A stretch of DNA of 64,000 nucleotides from Coptis chinensis (Eukaryota; Streptophyta; Magnoliopsida; Ranunculales; Ranunculaceae). The stretch spans positions 1,488,001 through 1,552,000 of the forward strand of contig CM027378.1 of assembly GCA_015680905.1 (NCBI GenBank). The letters run 5' to 3'. The position numbers and the translations under genes were made by a program. Below, piece by piece: positions 33,830 through 44,639 of this stretch (its first letter is position 1; each line of letters opens with the position of its first letter). The notes beneath the pieces are model-generated. The model did not search any database, was not told where the DNA came from, and saw nothing but the letters and a program-made list of their open reading frames with translations.

Positions 33830-34900
33830 CTCAGTGGTATATCCTTGATTAGTACTGGATATGCTTGTTTTCCACTAGCTTTTTTTTCACTTTGAACAGA
33901 ATGATGGACTTCATTGTATCTCTCTGATATTTCCTTGTAATCTTCCTTTTATGGTATTTCTTCCTCCTTGTGCCCCTCGTATTCTCAGAAACATATGGGT
34001 ATGGCTGATAAAGATTTTGGCTATACTCCTTGTCTGGAGTTGGGTGATGGGTAAAGGGTTTTATGAAAGAAAATGGCTTATTGTAAGGCTCAAAAGGGTT
34101 TAACATGATGGTCCTACTAGGTGGGATAAAGGCTGAATGGGTTTACTACTTGACTTATCGAGATGATACTGCTTTTGAATAGACTACAAGACCTAATGGC
34201 TATCTCCCCAGTTGATGTCACTTCGTGATTAACCAAATCAACGAATAATGAGACTATATTACAATGACATAAAGAACTGAAAGATGTTGAGTCACTAAGA
34301 CTCGGATTTTTCGTAAGAACTCTCCAAAGAATGGGTATAAAGCTCAAGTCTCAAGGGCTAAGTCTAAAAATTCTACTTCCAGTTTACTAGGGGTTTAAAT
34401 CTCTCTTCTAGCAAAAGTACACAAAACTGACCAAGTATTATGGTGGTGCCTTGATAAAGAATTCTATCAATAAGAACTATGTCCGAGCATAATAAATAGT
34501 CTAAGCGGTAATGAAATCAATAATATCAACTATCTATCAAACTCAACACTAAGCAGTATAGAATATATATCCCAGACTCATCATTAAAATTCATTTTTTC
34601 TCATGCTACTGATATAGAAACCAAAATATATTTGTTTTTGAAAACTAATTTTCAAAATTCATTTATCAAGTACACCCTCCCCCTACTTATGCATGCATTG
34701 ACCTCAATGTATAAAGAAGTAAATGAAATGAATGAGAAAAAGGCAGGATATTACCATTGATGCCGAAATTTTAGGTCTTTTTACGTCAGATCCCTAAGAT
34801 GTAATGTGAGTCTTTTAAAGTCAGATTCTCAAGACTTTATATCATGCATTATCAATTTGGAGTGAGGAGATTAGATTTTCTCACCCAAATCTGATGAATG
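32915..34900 (-). other. 3' non-coding region of element 1 with conserved small ORF
   Basis: About 2 kb follows the coding part in every copy. It contains a small ORF at 34106-33849, a homopolymer tract (33788-33824), and a hairpin ACTAGC-AAAAG-GCTAGT just before the LTR. Equivalent regions lie at 40297-42150, 47780-49699, 55740-57594 and 59685-61560. Confidence 0.75.
33849..34106 (-). CDS. Conserved small basic ORF (85 aa), unknown function
   Basis: It begins MLNPFEPYNKPFSFIKPF, has a Tyr/Pro-rich centre (EYSQNLYQPYPYVSENTRG) and a strongly basic end (KYHKRKITRKYQR). The same ORF is open at 41491-41234 and partly open at 56416-56721 and 60872-60642; the copy at 48514 is shifted. It occupies the place where autonomous Athila elements have env. 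No signal peptide or membrane segment is visible. I do not recognise a family. Confidence 0.45.
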   Translation of the reverse strand: MLNPFEPYNKPFSFIKPFTHHPTPDKEYSQNLYQPYPYVSENTRGTRRKKYHKRKITRKYQRDTMKSIILFKVKKKLVENKHIQY

Positions 34901-35660
34901 TTTGGAGGGCGAGGAGGTCTCACCTTGTGGGTCATCAAAAATACTCCTTGATATGCTGGAAAGATTGTTGGTGAAGTTGCTTCTCTACCTTGAACTATTT
35001 CAGGTCCGATGATTGTGTGATAGGCCTTGTGGTTCCCCGCGTGTAGGTTGACGAAAAATCTCTCTTTCTAACGTAACAATAGTATCCGATGTGCCCTTTA
35101 CCACCACGATGATGATAATGGATGTCTGGCTGACTATGCTCAGGGTGGGCAGTAGACTGGTTCACATACTTCTCTTGTTCAGACAATGATGGTGTAGAAG
35201 AAGCTTCAACAGTGCAATTCTCCTTATCAATATGGTCCACTTTCTGCTTTAGAAGGTTCATTTCAGTTTCTAGATTCTGTTGTTTTTCCAAAACTTCTTT
35301 AAGCTGATTCTCTAGTAACTGATTTTTCTGGGCAGAAGTCTGTTGTTCATCCTGAAATGTAGAGTTCATTTTCTCAAGGTATGATAGTCTCTCTGCCAAT
35401 TTTCCATTCTGCTCACTTAAATCCTGAATTTTCTGCAGAGATTCTAAGAACATGGCTAGTAACGCCTCTGTGGTGTGGTTCTCAGGTTCATCATTCTTTT
35501 TTGTAGATTGAGCACTTTCAATTGTATCTTCGAATGGGACTAATTCTTGTATCATGCTATCAAGGAAGTACACCTCTCCACCTTCGGCTTCATCACAATC
35601 CTTATGCAACAGGTGAAAGATATTTATGTCCATGGACATCTTACCAAAGTTGATCTTCAT
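34870..35660 (-). pseudogene. Coiled-coil and knuckle-like tail of element 1
   Basis: The 221-codon frame starts MKINFGKMSMDINIFHLL, directly after the retropepsin. About residues 60-150 are Leu/Gln/Glu/Lys-rich heptads (QNGKLAERLSYLEKMNSTF ... NQLLENQLKEVLEKQQNLE), clearly a coiled coil. Next comes HYHHRGGKGHIGYYC, which looks like a CCHC knuckle missing its first cysteines. The conserved tail (RPEIVQG, PAYQGVFL, VRPPRPPNI) follows in a shifted frame to about 34870. Confidence 0.7.
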
Positions 35661-36094
35661 TTCACCACCGACAATTTATCAAAGCTTTTCGCGGTAATGA
35701 GGAAAGGTCGGCCTAGAATAATTGGAATTTTATCAAAGGCTTCCTGGGTGTCTATCACAATGAAATCCACTGGATAGTAGAAATCGGCTACTTGAACAAG
35801 AACATCCTCAACTATGCCTCTGGGAATCTTGGTAGAACGGTCAGCTAACTTTAATTTGACTTTTGTAGGCTTTAGGTTCTCCAGGCCCAACGCTTGGTAC
35901 ACATGATATGGCAAGAGATTAACACTAGCACCAAGGTCTAAAAGAGCATTACCCGTGAATTTTTCTCCTATCCTACATGATATTGTAGGTCTTCCTGGAT
36001 CTTTGAGCTTGACTGGAGCTTGCTGATGGATAATAGATGTTGTTTGTCCAGCTAGAATCGCTTTGGAACATGAGTACTTCTCTTTATGTTGCAT
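35657..36094 (-). pseudogene. Retropepsin of element 1
   Basis: LLDLGASVNLLPYHVYQALG carries the catalytic Asp (residue 53), and IPIILGRPFL is the second conserved block. The frame changes after RPFLITAKSFD, so the following coiled-coil frame begins separately. The sequence is near-identical to the proteases at 46475-47000 and 62450-62980. Confidence 0.85.
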
Positions 36095-38030
36095 GCATCC
36101 TTCAAGAATTTGGCATATGATGGCAACTGCTTGATCGCTTTGAGAAAGGGGATATTGATGTTATCTTTCTCAAATGCCTCCTTCATCTCTAAAAATTGCT
36201 TGTCCTTTTTTTGCTTTGAGCAAAAAATATAGGAAAAAGGTGCCTTCGGTACAAACACATCGACGTATGTGCCTTTTCTTTCTCTTGGCATTGTTGCATA
36301 TCTTGTCTTGGTCATCTTGACAAATGGGAGTGGAAAGGATTTCCCCTTCCTTTTGAACTTTATTTGAAATCTTGACCGATTGCTTTCTGTAGAATGTCAT
36401 CATGAGAAGGTAAGTCAACCTTGTTGTCTATCTTCAATCGATCGAGAGTAGTAACCGAGAGCTAACATGATCATGGAGGTGATAAATACTAGAAGTTGTC
36501 CCAATGTGGCATACATCTTCACTCTTCAATATTGGTTCCAATAAGCTAGGTTGAGTGGCTTGTGTCTTTACTGAGACAAAGCGAAGGTGAGTTTGTCGAC
36601 CTTAGCCTCTAGAGACTCCATTCTAGAACATTGACTTGCCCGAGATTGCCGGAGATTGAAATGAGATCTGCGCAATAAGCTCTAGAACACTTTCAAACTT
36701 CTAATTTTTCTGTGATAGCAAAGTAATTGCATTCTCCGTGGGTTGGCGGTGCGCATAATTTCTCCTAGGATAAGGCACTAACTCTCCACTTGTATTGGAA
36801 TTTTGTTGAGAGTATAATTGTTGTTGAGGACCAACTGTGAAACTTGACTTGTCCGTGGAATATAACTTTGATCTTGAGAACCTAGGGGTCCAAAGATTCT
36901 CATCACCAATAATTACCTTGAAAGTTATTACCACTTGGTTGGGCCTCTCGAAATGAGTTTATATTGTACTCTCCAATTGATGCATGTTGATAGTAACCGG
37001 ACATTCTAGAGTTGCATGGGAAGTGTCCAACAGCAGACTTCGCAGCGATTGGCTAGCTTGCATGACCGGGAGAGATTTATCTTGAGACTTGTTGAACTTG
37101 GAGGGATTCATAGAGAACCCATTAAATTTCTTACTCGAGTTTCAATCTTTGGTGGCCAGTGGCCAATGTAGACTTCAGTTCTTGATCTGATTGTTCATGT
37201 GCTTGGTAACCAAATTGCTTTGGCTCCCCCTCCATGCTAGTGACATCCTCGTTGTTAGTAGTCCACTGTTGTGTTTCTTTAGCTAAATTCTCGAGAAAGT
37301 TGTAAGCTTCCTCTCCATCCATCGATGTAAACTTGCCTTTGTGCATTGACTGTATCATTTGCTTGTTCATCATCGAGAGTGCTCGATAGAAAAAATGAGC
37401 CAGTGTGCTCTTGTCATATCCATGATGTGGACATGAGACTAGCAGATTATTGAATTTCTCCCAGCTTTGATGATATTCTTCACCACCTTCCTTTTTGAAA
37501 TTGCCGATGGCTGGCTGCGCGATGGCATCCGCTCTACAAAGGGTAGAACTTGTTCATAAACTTTGTTCTCAACTTCTCCCAATTGTCTATTGAATTGATC
37601 GGTACCGCGGTTAACCATTCAAATGCTTTACCTTCTAGTGAGGCGGAAAAAAGAATCAACTTGATACTCTCATCTTTGATATTCGGTTCTTGAAAGTTCT
37701 CGAGGATCGATAGAAATTTGTTCTTGTGAACATATGGTCAACATTATGCAAACCATTGAACTTCTAAGCATAGAGATTACTTGATGCTCTAAGTTCAAAC
37801 CGGTTAGCTTCGTCTCTCGAAAAACAATACTTCCAAGTGGGTCTCGATGATTGGCTTAATAGAAATCGCCAATTTCTTCCTCTGTTGTGGCTTGCGTGGG
37901 TGGGATAGCTTCCGGGGATTATTGGTGTCCAAAACACCTCCATCATCATTCGCTTAGGCCATTATATCAATCTGCTAGTATTCTTACTATCGCGAAGATG
38001 ATGAAAACTATCCTATTATGCTTGAATGCA
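36095..38030 (-). pseudogene. Gag of element 1, decayed
   Basis: Fragments in several frames: MMMEVFWTPIIPGSYPTHAS (37949-37764), then MNKQMIQSMHKGKFTSMDGE EAYNFLENLA (37373-37290), and a C-terminal linker (36418-36100) with FLEMKEAFEKDNINIPFLKA. The gag core is the same as in elements 2 and 3. The zinc knuckle near 37005-37055 is destroyed by a small indel. Confidence 0.8.
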
Positions 38031-38503
38031 AATAAACTAATATGCAACTATTCTAAATTATACTAATATGCAAAACTACTTTCCTTCAACTTGGTTGGGC
38101 TTTGCAGCTAGTATCTATCTCGGTTGTCTAAAAAGTCGCCTCTTCTAGGGTTATGGTGAATCACTTGGATTGCTTAAGTACCATGGCCCACGACGATAGT
38201 CCGTTTGTCAAGATTCGACAAGAAACACTAGAGTTTGATATTTTGTGTCTTTGGCTTACAACTTCAATTGTTGAAAAGGTCCTAAATGCAATTATACTAG
38301 AAAGCAATAAAACTAAACTATGATGCAACTATACTAAGAAAGCAATAAAAGAATGAAGATTCGACTAACCGGATGGTAGATCTTGTCTTGAGATGTCCTT
38401 CAAGCTTCTTTCTTTCTTAAAAGGATGGATGATGCGGCTAAAATTACCTCAAGATCCAAAATTCTAATCTTGAAAGAAAACCTTAAACATAAACAACTTA
38501 AAA

Positions 38504-38625
38504 CGGCAGCGGCGCCATTGACACTTCCTCTTGGGGCTACAATTAATTATATCCCCGGCAACGGCGCCATTGACACTGCCTTTCTTGGTGCTACAATTAA
38601 TTATATCCCCGGCAGCAGCGCCATT
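38504..38625 (-). repeat. Three tandem PBS units at the 5' LTR end of element 1
   Basis: GGCGCCA-type PBS cores sit at 38511-38517, 38563-38569 and (degenerate, AGCGCCA) 38617-38623, a spacing of 52-54 bp. Between them is the same spacer AATTAATTATATCCC with GGCTACAA or GTGCTACAA. Only the copy at 38504-38517 is followed on the minus strand by the leader (GTTTTAAGTTGTTTATG) seen after the PBS of elements 2 and 3, so it is taken as the working PBS. Confidence 0.85.
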
Positions 38626-40296
38626 TGACACTGCCTCTTTTTGTGTATGTATGGTGTATGGGTAATGTAGATAGATGATGGTCGTTGAACAAAATAGAAG
38701 CGTATCAAAACCTAATTATCCCTCAATAAGTAAAGGATGAGTAAGGTATCGTTCCACTTTTAAGTGTATGTTTATATGAAGGACCCGGATTGGAAAGGGG
38801 TTTGAGGGATTAAAACTATTATTATAGATATTGTAGATTCTAATGTTAAACTAAACTAAACTAAACTAACTAACTAAAGTTATACTAAAACTAAGAATTG
38901 GAAATAGGGAGAGAATATGAGAGAGATAGATTCAAGATATTCAAATCCACCAATGCTTTTAATTCAATGACCTTTTGCTTCATGTTGTTCTCCAAGTAGA
39001 CTAAAATCGGGCATTCGAGCGAGTGCCGATGCCCTCTTGGATGAAACATCGTTAACAATTAACTCTACTTAAGGTTGTTCCTATGTTCATATTACTAGTA
39101 TCTTCTTTCCTTTTATGTGAGCTTGGGCAGCTATTCAATGAATCACCATCTAAGGCAAACACAAGGAATACTTCCCTTACTCTAAAACACTACACAATTA
39201 GAAGAAAAGTAGAGAATAATAGTATAATATTCAATTACAATAAATAAAACTCTATTCTAGCATTATATTCAATTGCAATAAATAAAAGCATGTTACTAGC
39301 AAATATTCAATTGCAATAAATAAAACCCTAAACTAGCATTATATTCAATTGTAATAAATTAAAACCTTAATCTATACTTCCATCCCCTGGTGTGGGCAAT
39401 GGAACTAATAACTAAAAACATAAAGAACTAACCTGATTGAAGAACACCATAAACCAGAAGAATCATTAAACCTTAAGCACCGGCTTCATCTCCTCCCTTG
39501 AAGGAGAATATTAGCCTTCCATATAGAAAGAAGAACACGAAGAACGAGAAGAAGAGTCGAAGAACATAAGACTAGAAAGACTAATTTATTAAGACTCAGC
39601 TAGTTAAAACCGATATTTTATTATTAATCTCTCTCTGCCTCAAGTTCTGGAGACAAGAATATAAGTGAATTGGCAAATTACATGAGGCACTTAGGTCCTC
39701 TATTTATAGGGGTTACAATGAGCTCTAGAAGCATTCCAAACTGTCATTTGTTTCCTAATACAAATATACTTCTTTCAGAGTCCAACTTCGTCTCCAAAAC
39801 TGAGAAGGAATTGGCTACAGTGTCGATTCATGCGTCTGGACGCATTATCCATGCGTCTCAGACTCAAGTAATGCGTCTGGACTCACGATCTATGCGTCCC
39901 AGATGCGAGCATTGAGTCCAGACTCACGATCCATGAGTCTCAGACTCAGAAGTCTATTTTCCCTCTTTTGCTCCATCTTTCTATCCTCTTTTGCGGGCTT
40001 TCGTCCAAGCAACGAATCCTTTGGCCTTGGGCTTCCAAATAGGCTTTAAAATAGGTCCAAGTCACATCTTTAATAGCTCCAATTCCTTGGCCTTCTCCAT
40101 GATTGTCCACGGGCTTCCATTTGATCCTTAATGCTCCGAATTGCTCCGTTTTACCCCATTTTCTCTAATATTCTACAAAACTCTCTTTTTCACCTGTAGA
40201 ATCTTAAAACACAACTTATAAACACTATTAGTCCACTAAGATGGCTAAACAAGAGGCATAATCGAGGGTTAAATAGCACTTTTTGAGCACTTATCA
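38518..40296 (-). repeat. LTR2 (5' LTR of element 1)
   Basis: Minus strand from TGATAAGTGCTCAAAAAG at 40296. It aligns throughout with LTR1, then carries two extra PBS-containing units before the PBS at 38504. TATA box at 39700-39708. The right neighbour (40297 on) is the hairpin and 3' non-coding region of another copy, so LTR2 also serves as that copy's 3' LTR. Confidence 0.85.
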
Positions 40297-42484
40297 CAAC
40301 TCCCAACTACCCTTTTGCTAGTCTCTTAGCAAATAAGATAAAAAAATAGATAAGTGATCAAAATCACATCGTAATAACAAAAATAAAATCCTAACTCATT
40401 TTCGCAGGCATCGCGATTGCATTTACCATATGCAACAAGGCTTTAAACCTTTAAGTTCCCCAAAAGGACGAAGTTATAGTCTCGTGAGGGTTTTCAGGTG
40501 ATATACCCACAAAATCAATCAATAACATGTTCAAGAATGATAGTATTTTTTTCGGAGAGAGAAATTCCTTACCCACTTAGTGCTTACTCCAATAGATAGT
40601 CTCCATTGCTAACTACATTCTTTTGCAAAGACTCATAGATTATGATGGGAGATAGTAAAATTGACAAAATTCTCAATCAAGGCTTATGTTTGTACTTAGT
40701 CAATCTCCTATACTCTCCTATCCAAGAAACAGAATCCCTGATTTACCATAGGTAGATAATCTCGACTTTCAATTCTGACCGGTCATACTCTCAGAAAAGA
40801 ATCTCTTAGAAGATGGTCTACTATTTTACCTCATGTATGTGGGGAAAAGAATAATGCATACGAACATCCCACATACTACCTTGAAAAATAGACTTCTGAA
40901 TAAAAGTAGTCTCATGGAAAGAATTTCAATCACATATGAAGTGTCGGGTCCTTCACTTTAGCATCCTCTCACCTATTCTAGACTTCGTACCATACTGTAG
41001 TGATAAGTCATGGGTTGTAACTTGGATTGGGTATTGGTTTATGAAGGAAAGGTAAAAAGGATTCTAAGGTTGTTTCAGAAAAACACTAAGGGTTTTGCTT
41101 CTTTCTTTGGAAGATTTCTTCAAATTCTGTATTGCAGAGAAAATTCTTCCTTTGTCTTAGCTTTTCCATCCATTCTGTTCAACTTATTTTTTTATTTTTA
41201 TTTTTTTTTAAGACTTCGATGGTATATCCTTGATTAGTCTTGATATGCTTGTTTTCCACAAGCTTCTTTCACTTTGAAATGAATGATGGTCTTCGTTGTT
41301 GTATCTCCTCGATATTTCCTTGTAATCTTCCTTTTGTGGTCTTTTCTTCCTCCTTGTGCCCCTCGTATTCTCGAAACATATGGGTATGGATGATAAAGAT
41401 TTTGGCTGTACTCCTTGTCTGGAGTTGGGTAAAGGGTAGGGGGTTTTATGAAAGAAAATGGCTTATTGTAAGGCGCAAAAGGGTTTAACATGATGGTCCT
41501 ACTAGGTGGGATAAAGGCTGAATAGGTTCACTACTTGGCTTATCAGTATGATACTCTGTTTCGAATAGACTACAAGACCTAATGGCTATCTCCCTAGTTG
41601 ATGTCACTTCGTGATTAACCAAATCAACAAAATAATGAGACTATATTACAACGACATAAAGAACTGAAAGATGTTGAGACACTAAGACTCGGATTTTTCG
41701 TAAGAACTCTCCAAAGAATGGGTATAAAGCTCAAGTCTCACGGGCTAAGTCTAAATATTTTACTTCCAGTTTACTAGGGGTTTAAATCTCTCTTCTAGCA
41801 AAAGTATACAAAACTGATCAAGTATTATGGTGGTGCCTTAATAAAGAATTCTATCAACAAGAACTATGTCCGAGCATAATAAATAGTCTAAGCGGTAATG
41901 AAATCAATAATATCAACTATCTATCAAACTCAACACTAAGCAGTATAGAATATATATCCCAGACTCATCATTAAAATTCATTTTTCTCATGCAACTGATA
42001 TAGAAACAAAAATATTTTTGTTTTTGAAAACTAATTTTCGAAATTCATTTCTCAAGTACTTCTCAAGTACACCCTCCCCTACTTATGCATGCATTGACCT
42101 CAATGTATAAAAAGAAGTAAATGAAATGGATGAGAAAAAAAGGTAGGATATTACCATTGATGCAGAATATCGAATTAGTTCAAGAAACAAATTTTTAGGT
42201 CTTTTCGTCGGGATCCCCAAGACGTAATGTGAGTCTTTCAAAGTCAGATCCTCAAGACTTTTGAGTCCTTTATAGTCAGATCCTCTAGACTAGTATTCCC
42301 ACCCACTCGGTTCCACTTTGTAGGAATTCTTCTGATCTCTCTTAGGATGTGATTGACAAAAGTATACCTTGTACCAACAATTTTTCTCTTAATGGTCAGA
42401 ACCGGGGACAAGTTTGAAATGGCAATTCTTACAGCAACCTAGCTTACGCACTCTCCTCTTATGTGCAAATGGACTTTTACCGAA
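40297..42484 (-). mobile_element. Truncated internal 3' region of a further minus-strand copy
   Basis: It aligns with the 3' non-coding regions of the other copies, including the small ORF (41491-41234) and homopolymer tract (about 41187-41210). Its last 340 bp (42150-42484) match 55430-55790 of element 3 in reverse, including AGTCTTTCAAAGTCAGATCC, and do not match elements 1, 2 or 4. It is therefore of the element 3 type. It stops abruptly where LTR3 begins. Confidence 0.8.
41234..41491 (-). CDS. Conserved small basic ORF, second intact copy (85 aa)
   Basis: MLNPFAPYNKPFSFIKPP at the start, then EYSQNLYHPYPYVS and KDHKRKITRKYRGD. It has the same length as the ORF at 33849-34106, though the middle drifts (RIRGAQGGR instead of ENTRGTRRK) because of compensating small indels. 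Confidence 0.4.
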   Translation of the reverse strand: MLNPFAPYNKPFSFIKPPTLYPTPDKEYSQNLYHPYPYVSRIRGAQGGRKDHKRKITRKYRGDTTTKTIIHFKVKEACGKQAYQD

Positions 42485-44159
42485 GAAGTGCTATTTAACC
42501 CTCGATTATGCCTCTTGTTTAGCCATCTTAGTGGACTAATAGTGTTTGTAAGTTATGTTTTATGATTCTACAGGAGAAAAAGTGAGTTTTGTGGAATATT
42601 AGAGAAAATGGGGTAAAACGAAGCAATTCGGAGCATTAATGATCACATGGGAGGTCCGTGGACAATCATGGAGAAGGCCAAGGAATTGGAGCTATTAAAT
42701 ATGCGACTTGGACCTATTTTAAAGTCTATTTGGAAGCCCAAGGCCAAAGGATTCGTTGCTTGGATCAAAGCCCGCAAAAAGGATAGGAGGATAGAAGCGG
42801 AAGAGAGAAAATCGGCTTATGCGTCTGGGACGCATGGATCGAGCATCCAGACGCATTGATTGGGTCTGGGACGCATAGATCGAGCATCCAGACGCATTGA
42901 TTAAGTCTGGGACGCATGGATAATGCGTCCAGACGCATGAATCGACACTGTAGCCAATTCCTTCTCAGTTTTGAAGACAAAGTCGGACTCTGAAAGAAAC
43001 CTATTTGTATTAGGAAACAAATGACGGTTTGGAATGCTTCTAGAACTCATTGTAACCCCTATAAATAGAGGACCTAAGTGCCTCATGTAATTAGCCAATT
43101 CACTTATATTCTTGTCTCTAGAACTTGAGGCAGAGAGTCTTAATAAATTAGTCTTTCTAGTCTTATGTTCTTTGACTCTTCTTCACGTTCTTCGTGTTCT
43201 TCCTTCTTTATGGAAGGCTAATCTTCTCCTTCAAGGGAGGAGATGAAGCTAGTGTTTAAGGTTTAATGATTCTTCTGGTTCATGGTATTCTTCAATCAGG
43301 TTAGTTCTTTATGTTTTTAGTTATTAGTTCCATTGCCCAGACCAGGGGATGGAAGTATAGATTAAGGTTTTTATTTATTGCAATCGAAAATCATGCTAGT
43401 TTAGGATTTTATTTATTACAATTGAATATTTGCTAGTGACATGCTTTTATTTATTGCAATTGAATATAATGCTAGAATAGGATTTTATTTATTGTAATTG
43501 AATATTAGACTATTATTCTCTACTTTTCTTCTAGTTGTGTAGTGTTTTAGAGTAAGGGAAGTATTCCTTGTGTTTGCCTTAGATGGTGATTCATTGAATA
43601 GCTACCCAAGCTCACATAAAAGGAAAGAAGATACTAGTAACATGAACATAGGAATAACCTTAAGTAGAGTTAATTGTTAACGATGTTTCATCCAAGAGGG
43701 CATCGGCACTCGCCGATTACGATTGTAGTCTACTTAGAGAGAACAACATGAAGCAAAAAAGGTCATTGAATCAAAAGCATTTGTGGATTTGAATCTCTTG
43801 AATCTATCTCTCTCATATTCTCTCCCTATTTCCAATTCTTAGTTTTAGTATAAGTTTAGTTAGTTAGTTTAGTTTAGTTTAGTTTAACATTAGAATCTAC
43901 AATATCTATAATAATAGTTTTAATCCCTCAAACCCCTTTCCAAATTCGTTCTTTCATATAAACATAAACAACTTGAAACGGCAGTATTATTGACCTCGCT
44001 TTCTTAGGGCTACAATTAATTATATCCCAGAAGCAGCTATTTGATTGACATCTCTCTTTTGTTCAACGACCATACCACATCTCACACACAAAAAGGCGGC
44101 AAGGGATAAAACCATGCCGGGATATAATTAATTGTAGCCCTAAGAAGAGGAAGTGTCAA
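42485..44159 (+). repeat. LTR3 (5' LTR of element 2), 5'-truncated and patched
   Basis: It starts within the LTR at AAGTGCTATTTAACC, missing TGATAAGTGCTCAAA. It has the GCGTCTGGACGC-type repeats (42818-42945), a TATA box TATAAATAG (43060-43068) and the TTTATTGCAATTGAATA repeats (43360-43510). At 43963-44058 it carries an inverted copy of the LTR-end/PBS/leader sequence in place of normal LTR. It ends AAGTGTCAA before the PBS. Confidence 0.85.
43060..43068 (+). promoter_or_regulatory. LTR3 TATA box
   Basis: TATAAATAG preceded by GTAACCCC and followed by AGGACC, identical in LTR4 (50290-50298). Confidence 0.6.
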
Positions 44160-44173
44160 TGGCGCCGCTGCCG
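44160..44173 (+). other. Primer binding site of element 2 (tRNA-Asp type)
   Basis: TGGCGCCGCTGCCG starts one base after the LTR end. A degenerate PBS-bearing unit (CCATGCCGGGATATAATTAA) lies ~50 bp upstream, inside LTR3. Confidence 0.8.
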
Positions 44174-44639
44174 TTTTAAGTTGTTTATGTTTAAGGTTTT
44201 CTTTCAAGATTAGAACTTTGGATATTGAGGTAATTTTAGCCGTATCATCCAACCTTTTGAGAAAGAAAGAAGCTTGAAGGACATCTCGGAGACAAGATCT
44301 ACCATCCAGGTTAGTCGAATCTTCATTCTTTTTATTGCTTTCTTAGTATAGTTGCATCATAGTTTAGTTTTATTGCTTTCTAGTATAATTACATTTAGGA
44401 CCTTTTCAACAATTGAAGTTGTAAGCCCGAAACATCAAACTCTAGTGTTTCTTGTCCTATCTTGACAAACGGACTATCGCCTGTGGGTAGTGGTACTTAA
44501 GCAATCCAAGTGATTCACCATAACCCTAGAAGAGAGAACTTTAGATAACGGCTAGATACTAGTCTGCAAAGCCCAACCAAGTTGAAGGAAAGTAGTTTTG
44601 CATATTAGTATAATTTAGAATAGTTGCATATTAGTTTAA

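Larger units (their letters stand above)
31212..40296 (-). mobile_element. Element 1: Athila-like non-autonomous LTR retrotransposon
   Basis: Two long direct repeats (LTR1 and LTR2) flank a 5.6-kb internal region on the minus strand. It holds a PBS next to LTR2, a gag remnant, a retropepsin, a coiled-coil tail and a 3' non-coding part. No RT, RNase H or integrase motif is present anywhere between the LTRs. LTR1 ends in TGTCA with flank GACCC (minus strand). LTR2 is followed on its right by PPT-side sequence of another copy, so the right flank is not a simple target site. Confidence 0.85.

Noticed and set aside
40395..41237. ORFs beginning MGCNL(A/D)WVLVYEGKVKRILR (33625, 41010, 56885, 60395)
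   Set aside because: They run through the homopolymer tract and lie opposite to the element sense in the 3' region. Repetition reflects copied DNA; the small basic ORF in sense orientation is the better candidate.
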